From Adhaeribacter radiodurans (GTDB lineage: Bacteria; Bacteroidota; Bacteroidia; Cytophagales; Hymenobacteraceae), in the NCBI RefSeq assembly GCF_014075995.1, contig NZ_CP055153.1:620001-684000 (forward strand): 64,000 nucleotides of DNA, read 5' to 3'. The position numbers and the translations under genes were made by a program. Below, one piece after another: positions 36,824 through 44,938 of the stretch (position 1 is its first letter; each line of letters opens with the position of its first letter). The notes below the pieces were generated by a model. It made no database searches, had not been told where the DNA came from, and saw only the letters and a program-made list of their open reading frames with translations.

Positions 36824-37747
36824 CTGGTAGCTGGGGTTTGTAACAGTACAAGCCTCCGCTATCTGGGTAAAGACTTCCCCCATCTCGGGTACTGTTTCAA
36901 TGGGCAAAAGAGGCCCTGAACATTCGAAATCTAAAGGCAAGTTTCCAACCTTAATGACTGCACCGGTTTCTTGTAGAAATACATCCATCGGGGTGTCGCC
37001 CGCCCCTATAAATTGCTTCAAGGTACGCCCCAACTGGTTGACAAATGCATGCGCCCCGGTGAGCTTGTTTACCCCAGTGGATGTGTAAAAATCTTGGAAG
37101 TTACGTTGGAGGAATGTGCCGGCAAGATGATCTTTCTTTACTAATAAAAAAATCATACTAATATCTTCGGCTTTTAGATGGTTTTCCAAAATAGCGAGGC
37201 TGCTACTGTACACATGGGAGGCGCTTGGATAGGATTGCGCTATCTCCCCTACCTGGGTTTCTACTGAGGTCCAGATAATTTCGCCTTTGGTCCAATCCCG
37301 GGGGTAGTAAAAAACAGCTATATCGGGTACCTGCTGTTGCACTAATAATTGGATATTGGCTAAACAACTCTGAATATCGGCCTGTTTTAAGGGTTGGGCT
37401 CCGGCCTCGGTGAAACGATATTCTTGGTTTTCTCCTAAGGAGATATAGCCCCATTGACTACCGTTTAACGAAATGACCGGAATCGGCTTTTGGGCAAGAG
37501 GATACAATACAGCCGCAAAAGTTTTGATGATGGATAGGGGAAAGCGGATGGTGTTGAGGATAATGGGACAATTACGCTGGTATAATTTGTTTAACCCGGT
37601 TTGTACTTCTAGGGGGATAATAAATTTTCCGTTTCGTTGCAGGACAATCGTGCCATCTAAATCCGTCAGGAGCCCGCCGTGTTGCCTGAAAGTGGGTTGG
37701 CTAATAAAATTCTGAATTAATTTTTTCTGTTCTTCCGTGAGCGCCAT
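36818..37747 (-). CDS. HAD-superfamily hydrolase (HAD-IIB/Cof-like phosphatase)
   Basis: This 309-residue cytoplasmic protein has the HAD motifs: DLDGT near residue 27 (nucleophile Asp and acid Asp), NTIR as the motif II region near 58, and GAGDTPMDVFLQETGAVIKVG near 255-275 as motif IV. The arrangement with a cap between motifs II and III fits the IIB group that includes sugar phosphatases such as trehalose-phosphate and sucrose-phosphate phosphatases. The ATG at 37747 is the start. It converges on the kinase-like gene with a 6-base overlap of their 3' ends, so the pair might act on the same phosphorylated compound. The substrate is not known. Confidence 0.8.
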   Translation of the reverse strand: MALTEEQKKLIQNFISQPTFRQHGGLLTDLDGTIVLQRNGKFIIPLEVQTGLNKLYQRNCPIILNTIRFPLSIIKTFAAVLYPLAQKPIPVISLNGSQWGYISLGENQEYRFTEAGAQPLKQADIQSCLANIQLLVQQQVPDIAVFYYPRDWTKGEIIWTSVETQVGEIAQSYPSASHVYSSSLAILENHLKAEDISMIFLLVKKDHLAGTFLQRNFQDFYTSTGVNKLTGAHAFVNQLGRTLKQFIGAGDTPMDVFLQETGAVIKVGNLPLDFECSGPLLPIETVPEMGEVFTQIAEACTVTNPSYQL

Positions 37748-38028
37748 ATGCTTAATCTGAAATTGCCTTTGCCTCGCTACCTTCCCGCAGTTTTAGGGCA
37801 TTTAGTATACGATAAGCACATAAATAGTTTGGACCCAGAGAAAACATATAGGCCCCGGTTTTAATCTCCTAAAAAGACCCTATTTCTTGAAGATGGTACC
37901 AAGCCATTTAACATATTCCTATTTACAAGGATTTCATCAAGTCTCAGAATGGTGAAAATTACCAGGTACCGCTGATTTGCGGTTTTAAACACTTACGAAT
38001 GGGGCGGATAAGAGTAGATGGGGTTAAA
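37748..38028. other. Intergenic stretch, nothing recognised
   Basis: These 281 bases between two minus-strand genes hold no supported gene, terminator or repeat. Confidence 0.4.
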
Positions 38029-38832
38029 TTATTTACCCGTTTGTTTCTCTACTAAGATTTGAATCTCTCTTCGTAAAGCGGCTACTTCTTGTTGTAAATT
38101 CTCTATTTGTTTTGTTCCCGCTATTTCGGCGGCTTCATCTTCGGCGTCCCGGCCTATAAAGTAGGTGGCCAAGGTAGCCGTAAAGTAGCCGAATACCGCC
38201 AAGCCAAACAGGGCGAGCAGAAAACATAAGATGCGCCCCTCGGGTGTTTGCGGCCAGTATTCACTACCTAAGGAAGATAAAAGCATCAGGGTCCACCACA
38301 AAGCTTCCCCATAACCTTTAAAGCCCGATGCCACTTCCTTTTCAAAAGCGTACATCCCTCCGGAGCCTAATAAAGTTACCAGCAGGGTGGAAGCTAATAC
38401 ATACCCAAACCCCCGCCGACGCATGCTCGTCCCTAAGCTTTTGAGCCCGCGGTTCAGCGAACCAATCACCTTGACGAGTCGTAGCCCCCGAATGGCTCTT
38501 AAACTGCTTAAAAGCCGAAAAGCACGGACCAACCGTAAAATACGCAGAGCCGGAATGAGCAAAGAAATAACTGTGAGCCAATTGGTTTTGAGGAAGGTCG
38601 TCTTGGAAGGGGCTAATAGTAATTTTAAGCCAAAATCCAGGATAAAAATAACCCATATAAAACTACTCAGCAACTCCAATAAGGGAGTTAGGCCTTTCAC
38701 CAGGTCCATGATGAGTAAAACCAGCCAGAGAAATCCCAGTACAACCATAGGACCCTCCAGCAAATCTTGTAAGTGGCGCAGCAACTCGGTGCGTTCTTTA
38801 TTTAATCGTTCTTTACGGGATAAATGCTTCAT
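38029..38832 (-). CDS. Voltage-sensor-type ion channel with non-canonical pore sequence
   Basis: This 267-residue inner membrane protein has the six-helix plan of voltage-gated cation channels. S1 is about 28-48, S2 about 52-73, S3 about 83-96, and S4 about 97-120 with Arg repeated every third or fourth residue (LRILRLVRAFRLLSSLRAIR). S5 is about 142-162, the pore loop about 174-194 and S6 about 199-226. The pore reads ALWWTLMLLSSLGSEYWP: the pore helix and the PQTPEGR sequence after it look normal, but the filter is SLGSEYW rather than TVGYG, one residue shorter. K+ selectivity is therefore doubtful. Residues 238-265 form a coiled coil that could drive tetramer assembly. The start is the ATG at 38832. 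Confidence 0.88.
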   Translation of the reverse strand: MKHLSRKERLNKERTELLRHLQDLLEGPMVVLGFLWLVLLIMDLVKGLTPLLELLSSFIWVIFILDFGLKLLLAPSKTTFLKTNWLTVISLLIPALRILRLVRAFRLLSSLRAIRGLRLVKVIGSLNRGLKSLGTSMRRRGFGYVLASTLLVTLLGSGGMYAFEKEVASGFKGYGEALWWTLMLLSSLGSEYWPQTPEGRILCFLLALFGLAVFGYFTATLATYFIGRDAEDEAAEIAGTKQIENLQQEVAALRREIQILVEKQTGK

Positions 38833-39069
38833 TATAAATCTTTAATTAATTTTACCACGAATAAGTGCATAGGAACAACTCAATGTGTTCGGTAGCATTT
38901 ATTCCTAATTCTCTTAAACTGCTGCTTCCAAGATAAGGTATACCTTAATTCGGGTACTGCTCGACTTAAAAAGATGTTGCCTCGTGGGCCGGTTTCCTTA
39001 CCTATACTAGTGGCGGTGAGATCCCGTAGAAATAAAACCATTGAAAATCAACGATTAATCTCTAAAAGA

Positions 39070-40122
39070 ATGGAAAGTTTCAGAAATTCTCCAGCCTCTA
39101 AAGCGGCCATTTTTAGCTTCGTGTCTCTGCTTCTTATTGCCTTATTTATGCTTATCTGGCACACGGCTAATTTCTTTTTGTTGGTTTTTGGAGGTATTCT
39201 CTTCAGTGTTTTAGTTAGCTCTTTAGCTTATTTTCTGAGCCACAAAACGAAGATCCGGTATACTATTTCTCTGCTATTAGTGCTGGTGTTGTTAGTCGGT
39301 ATACTAGGTGGTACTTTTTGGTTATTAGCGCCTACAGTGAGCGAGCAGGCAGAAGAATTATCGAAATCTTTACCCCAAGCCTTTCAGAACTTGAAAGAAA
39401 GCCTTTCCCAAACCAGTTGGGGCAAGCAACTACTGGCAGGAATGCCGCAGAAACCAGGTAAATTCCTGTCCTCTCATAAAGACATTCTCGGGCAGTTAAC
39501 CGGTATTTTCTCTTCTACTTTGAGTGTTTTGGCGAATGTCGTTATCGTCCTCATTACGGGCATTTACCTGGCGGCTAATCCGGGGAGCTACAAAAAAGGG
39601 TTTGTGCAACTATTTACCCCTAGGTACCGCCATCGCTTGAGCCAGGTCTTAGATCAATGTTATGATACGTTAAGTAATTGGTTATTAAGCCGATTTATTT
39701 CCATGGTGGTAGTAGGAGTAGCTACCGGGGTTGGCCTGGCTCTTTTAGGTATTCCCCTGCCGATTGTGCTGGCCATTATCGCTGCTTTTCTGAATTTTAT
39801 TCCCAACCTAGGACCTTATCTGGCTTTGATCCCGGCCTTGCCCTTAGCTTATTTACAAGGTTCGGATCAAGCCCTATATGTATTTCTATTATATATGTGC
39901 ATTCAAACGATAGAAGGATACGTGCTGACGCCCATGCTGGACAAAAAACTGGTATCGATGCCTCCCGCTTTGCTCTTATTCGGCCAAGTATTATTAGGCA
40001 TTCTGGTAGGAATTACCGGTATATTATTGGCTTCTCCGATCATTGCGGTGCTGCTGGTACTCATCAAAGAACTCTACATTAAAGATTATCTGGAAAAGCG
40101 AGCAGGCCCTGGAGAGGCATAA
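39070..40122 (+). CDS. AI-2E family transporter (PerM-like membrane protein)
   Basis: This 350-residue membrane protein has about eight helices in the order typical of the family: two pairs near the N-terminus (IFSFVSLLLIALFMLIW and the next segment), a long soluble part with LPQAFQNLKESLSQTSWGKQL, and a helical C-terminal half with GIPLPIVLAIIAAFLNFIPNLGP and IEGYVLTPMLDKKLVSMPP, both family signatures. I prefer the ATG at 39070 because the protein then starts just before the first helix; an in-frame ATG at 38974 would add 32 mostly charged residues. The family includes quorum-signal exporters and Na+/H+ antiporters, so substrate is open; neighbours point to ion or stress physiology. A terminator follows at 40255. 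Confidence 0.9.
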   Translation: MESFRNSPASKAAIFSFVSLLLIALFMLIWHTANFFLLVFGGILFSVLVSSLAYFLSHKTKIRYTISLLLVLVLLVGILGGTFWLLAPTVSEQAEELSKSLPQAFQNLKESLSQTSWGKQLLAGMPQKPGKFLSSHKDILGQLTGIFSSTLSVLANVVIVLITGIYLAANPGSYKKGFVQLFTPRYRHRLSQVLDQCYDTLSNWLLSRFISMVVVGVATGVGLALLGIPLPIVLAIIAAFLNFIPNLGPYLALIPALPLAYLQGSDQALYVFLLYMCIQTIEGYVLTPMLDKKLVSMPPALLLFGQVLLGILVGITGILLASPIIAVLLVLIKELYIKDYLEKRAGPGEA

Positions 40123-40254
40123 AATAGGAAAGGATCTTGCTCAGGGTAGGGGCACCATTCCATAATTGTTTTTATCTAAATAATTCTTGGATTGAGAACG
40201 CTCTTCCCTGTTACCCCGTAGAATAAAGATGTCTCTTTCAAAGTTTAATAGCAA

Positions 40255-40290
40255 GAAAAAAGCCTAACCGATTACCCGTTAGGCTTTTTA
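40255..40290. terminator. Rho-independent terminator between AI-2E and DUF1622 genes
   Basis: AGCCTAAC (40261-40268) pairs with GTTAGGCT (40278-40285), preceded by A-rich and followed by T-rich sequence (AAAAA before, TTTTTA after). The symmetrical A/T tracts allow termination in both directions. It lies about 130 bases after the AI-2E stop and 26 bases before the next start. Confidence 0.88.
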
Positions 40291-40315
40291 TATTTTAATT
40301 TAAGAAGGTAAAAAG

Positions 40316-40780
40316 ATGATTCTATCTTATTTTCTACAAGATATGACTGCACCCGCTGGGTTTAAACCGGAGGCCAGCTCCCTGGAAGAACACATCATTA
40401 ATGCCGTTCAAGGATTAAAATTATTGGTGGAAACAGTAGGAGCAATCATCATTGGGATGGGAGTTTTAATCGCTCTGTATTATTTTATACGGGCTTTACT
40501 GCCGCCGAAAGTAGACAATTTTAATAAAATCCGGCTGGTGCTGGCTCGGTATCTGGCACTAGCCTTAGAATTTCAGTTAGGTGCGGATATTCTGTCCACG
40601 GCTATTGCTCCTTCCTGGGACCAGATAGGTAAATTGGGCGCCATTGCCGTGATTCGCACGGCCTTAAACTACTTTTTATCTTTGGAGATGAAAGAAGAAC
40701 AAAGAGAGACGACAGGAATAAATAAGGGCCAAGCCCTGATCTCTGACCTGGAGAAAAAAAAAGCAGATCAAGCGGGTTAG
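40316..40780 (+). CDS. DUF1622 family membrane protein
   Basis: This 154-residue membrane protein has a first helix (about 33-60, LLVETVGAIIIGMGVLIALYYFI), a cytoplasmic-type segment with DNFNKIRLVLARYLALALEFQLGADIL, and a second hydrophobic part with GKLGAIAVIRTALNYFLSLEM. This pattern, including the RxxLARxLALALEFQLGADIL stretch, is the hallmark of DUF1622, which has no established function. The C-terminal 20 residues are charged. The ATG at 40316 follows the terminator by 26 bases, so a promoter must overlap or follow the terminator, or transcription reads through. It belongs to the cluster of ion and membrane genes. Confidence 0.88.
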   Translation: MILSYFLQDMTAPAGFKPEASSLEEHIINAVQGLKLLVETVGAIIIGMGVLIALYYFIRALLPPKVDNFNKIRLVLARYLALALEFQLGADILSTAIAPSWDQIGKLGAIAVIRTALNYFLSLEMKEEQRETTGINKGQALISDLEKKKADQAG

Positions 40781-40917
40781 TTATACGATGTTCTATTGAG
40801 AGCAACAGGCAGTCCATTCTGCTTATTATAATTGAACTTATAAGACTAAGTTAGTAAAGTAGGAGGGGAGATCTCCATCACTAGCAAATACACTTAATTA
40901 CAAAGGTTTTAGTGTTT

Positions 40918-41805
40918 TTACTCAAAGTATCTCTCCAGCAACGTGCTCTCAGTCTGGTACTCTTGCGATAGGCTTTTGTATTGAATAATTTGATCCTCGG
41001 TAAACTTCTGCTTCCCCTCACCCGACTTCCCATTCCGAATAAAATTGTTATAAACCTTGTTAGGTTCGGGTTGCTCGCCGAATTTGGTTTCATGCTTTTT
41101 CATAAAATCGAAAGACGTTTTTTGCAGTACGCGTTCCATTAATGGTTCACTCATTTCTATTTCCAAAAACGTAGCAATCGTTTGAATAACTTGCTCTTTG
41201 TTGGTGATTACATCTTCATAATGCAGATAAAGGATGTTTAATTTAGCTTTATTCTCCAGCCAGTTTTTGTTGTATTCAAACCAATCACGCATCTTGCGAT
41301 TAGCTAAATCAGAAAAATCGGATTGAGGATTATTGTAATCTAGGAGGTGCTGATGCAAGGAGGCGATGACATCTAACCCATCCCGCAAAACAAAGATGAA
41401 TTTTCCTTTTTGAATACCACCAAGCATTTGGTAAGGGTCATGGGTTTTAATGATTCTTCGTTGGCCCACACTGGGCATGGGTTGGTTGAAATAAGCGGAG
41501 AAACGGCACCAGGGCGATACCTTATATAAATGCTCAAAATCCATGTTCCCATCAGTGGTCATTTGATAGAGCAGCATCTGCATTAAAGTGGTGCCTGATT
41601 TGGGATAAGTAACTACGTAAATATCAGTATCTCTCTCCCCAAAATCCTGTCTTAGTTTTTGCATCCGAGCGGTGATGAGCAGATGGTGAATCGTGGCGTG
41701 CGCCTTTTCAAGCGGATCCACCAGATCAATTAGTTCTTGATCGGAAAGCTGGTTATTATTCAGGTTTATTTGGCTCAGAGCGATGAGTAATTCTGAAGGT
41801 ACCAT
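40918..41805 (-). CDS. Sulfotransferase (PAPS-dependent, sulfotransfer_1 family)
   Basis: This 295-residue cytoplasmic enzyme would transfer sulfate from PAPS to an alcohol or amine acceptor. The 5'-phosphosulfate loop is YPKSGTTLMQMLL near residue 57, a conserved His sits in IIKTHDPY, and the 3'-phosphate motif is FVLRDGLDVIASLHQH near residue 135, followed by a KSGEGKQKFTEDQ segment like the C-terminal PAPS loop. I start at the ATG at 41805; an in-frame TTG at 41841 would add 12 residues. Cytosolic-type sulfotransferases are uncommon in Bacteroidota outside sulfonolipid or glycan-modifying settings. There is no PAPS synthesis gene nearby and the acceptor is unknown. Confidence 0.9.
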   Translation of the reverse strand: MVPSELLIALSQINLNNNQLSDQELIDLVDPLEKAHATIHHLLITARMQKLRQDFGERDTDIYVVTYPKSGTTLMQMLLYQMTTDGNMDFEHLYKVSPWCRFSAYFNQPMPSVGQRRIIKTHDPYQMLGGIQKGKFIFVLRDGLDVIASLHQHLLDYNNPQSDFSDLANRKMRDWFEYNKNWLENKAKLNILYLHYEDVITNKEQVIQTIATFLEIEMSEPLMERVLQKTSFDFMKKHETKFGEQPEPNKVYNNFIRNGKSGEGKQKFTEDQIIQYKSLSQEYQTESTLLERYFE

Positions 41806-42121
41806 GGCGAAGCTTTTAGGTGGACGCGCTACTATAAGCAAGTATGAAAGTAACCGGTAAAAGTACCAGAAATTAAGTTATAAATAACCTCATCCAGAAG
41901 GCGAGAAAACCAGTTTTACTGATAACGAGTAACATGTTAAATAGGGGGTGTTTTCTAGCTTTTTTCCTATTGAGAAGAAACAAGGGTTAGCCCTGTCCGT
42001 TGGAGCTCCCTTACCTTAGGCGAGTAGAGGCGAACCACTCCTGTTAGTGAAATTTAGTAATGAAAGGAAGCTAAGGGTGGGCATTCAAGTTCCTTCTGGC
42101 CGAATTCTGTTATACTTTTTG

Positions 42122-44452
42122 CTACACTTGTTTGGTTCCGTTCATGCCTGTCAACCCCACTTTTGTCAAGCCATCGGCTATCAGATGAGTTGTTTTATCT
42201 AATGAAATCCCTTCGACAAAATACATATCAACTTCGCCTTTGTTCTTTGCCAGGATTTTGCCTCGATAAAGGCAGACAAAAGCATCCTTTACAACTTCGT
42301 AGGTTTCCCCACTGATGTTCACATGGCCAGCTTCCCCGCTGCTTTCCATGCGGGAAGCAATGTTAACCGTATCACCCCAGACGTCATAGGCAAATTTTTT
42401 GACGCCCACAATGCCGGCCACTACAGGTCCGGTATGAATGCCGATACGTATTTCAAAGGCTTCTTTCCCTTCTTTGGTCCGCTCTTCGAATTGCTGCTGC
42501 ATATAGTATTGAATTTCGAGGGCAGCTTTCAACACATCCATTGCATTAGTTCTATTAGCAACCGGCAGGCCACCCACGCACATATAACTGTCGCCAATCG
42601 TTTTTATTTTTTCTATGTTGTACTGAGAAATGATGTGGTCAAAAGCGCTAAAGCAGGTGTCAATTTCAGCCACCAGTTCTTTTGGCGACAGCTTTTCTGC
42701 CGTTTGCGTGAAGCCTTTGAAGTCGGTGAACATGACGGTTACCTGTTCGAACAACTTTGCCTCCGTATGTCCTTTTTCTTTGAGTTCTTCGGCTACTTCT
42801 GCTGGCAGGATATTGAGCAACAAGTCATCGCTGCGCCGCTTTTCGGTTTCCACGATGGCCTTTTGTTTTTCAATGATTCGCTTTTGTCGCTGGGTAACCC
42901 GGAAGCGGTTGAACATAAAACCCGCAAAAATGGTCAATAAACCCAAGCCACCATACAGGGCATAACGTTTGGTTTGTTCTTCCTGGAGTTGGGCTTTGGT
43001 TACCGCCTCCCTTTTTTCCTGCTCAGCCTTGGCTAATGCTTTTTGTTGGGCAAATTCAGCATCAAACTTTTCCACTTGGGCCGCTTTGCGGATTTCATCA
43101 CCTCGTAATTGGTTGGTTAAACGAACATATTCTTGGTAATGTTGGAGCGCTTCCAGGCCATTGCCGCTAGCCGAGTCAACCTGAGAAGCCAAGCGTTCTG
43201 CTTGGCTAATGGGCTCCAGGGCGTATTGCTTACGTAGCAGCTGCAGCGCCTGGTGACTGTACTGCTTGGCCGAAGCATGATTTTTCTGCTGGAGACGAGC
43301 CCGTGCCACCCCCCAATACGCTGATGCCAGGCCATATTCATCCTTTAGTTCTGCTACAATTTTTGCGGCCTGTAAGTAATAGTCAGTAGCTTTGGCAAAG
43401 TCTCGCTTCGCCTGGTAAACCTCACCCAACCCACCCAGCACGTAAGCGATAGAAAGCCGGGTATTCGGGAGATTCTTTTGTTTTTTATATCCTTCTAAGC
43501 TCTTTTCATAATAATGGACCGATTGGGTATAATCCTTGGCATCCTTGTAAACCTGTCCCATCCATTTATAAACGCCCGGGACTCTCTGCTTTAAATCTTT
43601 TTTAGCTTCGCCCAAGGCAATGACCTTGTGGTAAGTCTCGATGGTTTTGGGAATGTTGTTTTGTTTGTAATAAAAGCCGCCCAGCGCCGCTAGGCCATTA
43701 TACAAACTAGCGGTGTCTTTCAACGCATATAAAATGGGTAAAGCTGTTTGATAGTTTTGCAGCGCCTGGGTGGCTTCCTTGTTGTCCCGGTAAATATCCG
43801 CCAATTGCAAATGGCACCAGGCCATACCTTTTTTATAGTTCATCTTTTTGGCAGTGGCAAGACCGGTTTGAAGTGCCCCTAATGCCTTGGGAAAATTGCC
43901 GATAGACAGATAAAAAGAGGCGAGATCACGATACGTACTCACGATGCCAGCAGTATCTTTTGCCTGCCGGTCATTGACGAGGCTCAATTGCATATAAGAA
44001 AGAAAGCTGGTAGTGTCGTTTTTGTAAAGCTTATAATAGGCTAGTCTCCACTGTTGTTCGGCCATGCCTTTCTTGTCAGCTATTTCGGTATGCAATTCTA
44101 GCAAACGCTGGGTATGATTCAATGTGAGGTCCGGGTTCATTTTACCATTTTCCGTGAGAAGAGAATCTAATCGCTGGTAAGCTTGAATTTCTTGTAGTAC
44201 GATGGGCCTTCTTTTGTTTTTGTCGGTCGTTCTTTTCAGGAGCTTATTGGTAAGTTGGATAGCCGTTTCCGAATGGAAAAGTTTTTCTTGCTCCTTACCC
44301 GCACGGGCTAGAGCCAGGTGCAACCGCAAACGGGTGGTATCCTCCTTTGCTTTTTGCAAGGCTGTTTTCAGCAACTGAACGACGGGATCCTGACAAAGCG
44401 AAGTCAGTGATGCAAAGACAAAGACTGTCAAGAGTAAAAACATCTTTTTCAT
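42122..44452 (-). CDS. Membrane-bound adenylate cyclase with periplasmic TPR domain
   Basis: This 776-residue protein starts at the ATG at 44452, which gives a signal-like N-terminus (MKKMFLLLTVFVFA...); an upstream start at 44497 is less likely. Residues about 50-430 form tetratricopeptide repeats (YRDLASFYLSIGNFPKALGAL, YYEKSLEGYKK and others), then a coiled coil rich in Gln, Lys and Ala, one membrane helix (about 495-515) and a second coiled coil. The class III cyclase domain (about 565-745) has both metal Asp residues (FTDFKGFT and IGDSYM). Lys in KTIGD and Asp in VWGDTVNIASRM are the residues that select ATP. It probably makes cAMP in response to a periplasmic protein or peptide signal. 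It is monocistronic. Confidence 0.92.
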   Translation of the reverse strand: MKKMFLLLTVFVFASLTSLCQDPVVQLLKTALQKAKEDTTRLRLHLALARAGKEQEKLFHSETAIQLTNKLLKRTTDKNKRRPIVLQEIQAYQRLDSLLTENGKMNPDLTLNHTQRLLELHTEIADKKGMAEQQWRLAYYKLYKNDTTSFLSYMQLSLVNDRQAKDTAGIVSTYRDLASFYLSIGNFPKALGALQTGLATAKKMNYKKGMAWCHLQLADIYRDNKEATQALQNYQTALPILYALKDTASLYNGLAALGGFYYKQNNIPKTIETYHKVIALGEAKKDLKQRVPGVYKWMGQVYKDAKDYTQSVHYYEKSLEGYKKQKNLPNTRLSIAYVLGGLGEVYQAKRDFAKATDYYLQAAKIVAELKDEYGLASAYWGVARARLQQKNHASAKQYSHQALQLLRKQYALEPISQAERLASQVDSASGNGLEALQHYQEYVRLTNQLRGDEIRKAAQVEKFDAEFAQQKALAKAEQEKREAVTKAQLQEEQTKRYALYGGLGLLTIFAGFMFNRFRVTQRQKRIIEKQKAIVETEKRRSDDLLLNILPAEVAEELKEKGHTEAKLFEQVTVMFTDFKGFTQTAEKLSPKELVAEIDTCFSAFDHIISQYNIEKIKTIGDSYMCVGGLPVANRTNAMDVLKAALEIQYYMQQQFEERTKEGKEAFEIRIGIHTGPVVAGIVGVKKFAYDVWGDTVNIASRMESSGEAGHVNISGETYEVVKDAFVCLYRGKILAKNKGEVDMYFVEGISLDKTTHLIADGLTKVGLTGMNGTKQV

Positions 44453-44938
44453 AAACCGCCGATATTGGAAAGTCCGTACTAGTGTAGGAAGGTACAAAAA
44501 ATTATCCGATAGTCTTTGAGGTATTGTGTGTAGCTTGGCTGGAGCAGTGGTTTTGCGCGGCTATGACCTATCTCTATTGTGTGTGCCCAGCAGGGCACGG
44601 GTATATTTATCTTCGTCTCGAAATGGCTGGTCCAAGTGTCTTGTAAAACTATCGATTTTCTGAAATTATAGTTAGTTGTTTTACATATTCTTACTTATAA
44701 GCCAGCTATATTTTCTTGCGAACTTCCTTTGAACTATTTCGGATCATTACATTACTATCAGAATTCGGCCTTGGAGGCAACCTGGTGAAAGGAATGCCTC
44801 TAGTTTGCCCATTTTATAACAATTTTTAACCCGGGTTCTGTAACTTTGATTTATACCGTAATACTTTATTCAGACTGGGTTTGAAGATGGGTGAAAATTC
44901 TTCTTTCCGCCCCATTCCTTCAGACAAGATTATTGCTT
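44453..44938. other. Divergent intergenic region, cyclase / K+ channel
   Basis: These 486 bases separate two divergent genes and should hold both promoters. I see no convincing promoter pair, repeat or small gene. Confidence 0.4.

Noticed and set aside
42323-42940. Open frame of 205 codons on the plus strand inside the cyclase gene
   Set aside because: It is a shadow of the cyclase coding frame; the minus-strand frame holds the class III cyclase motifs.
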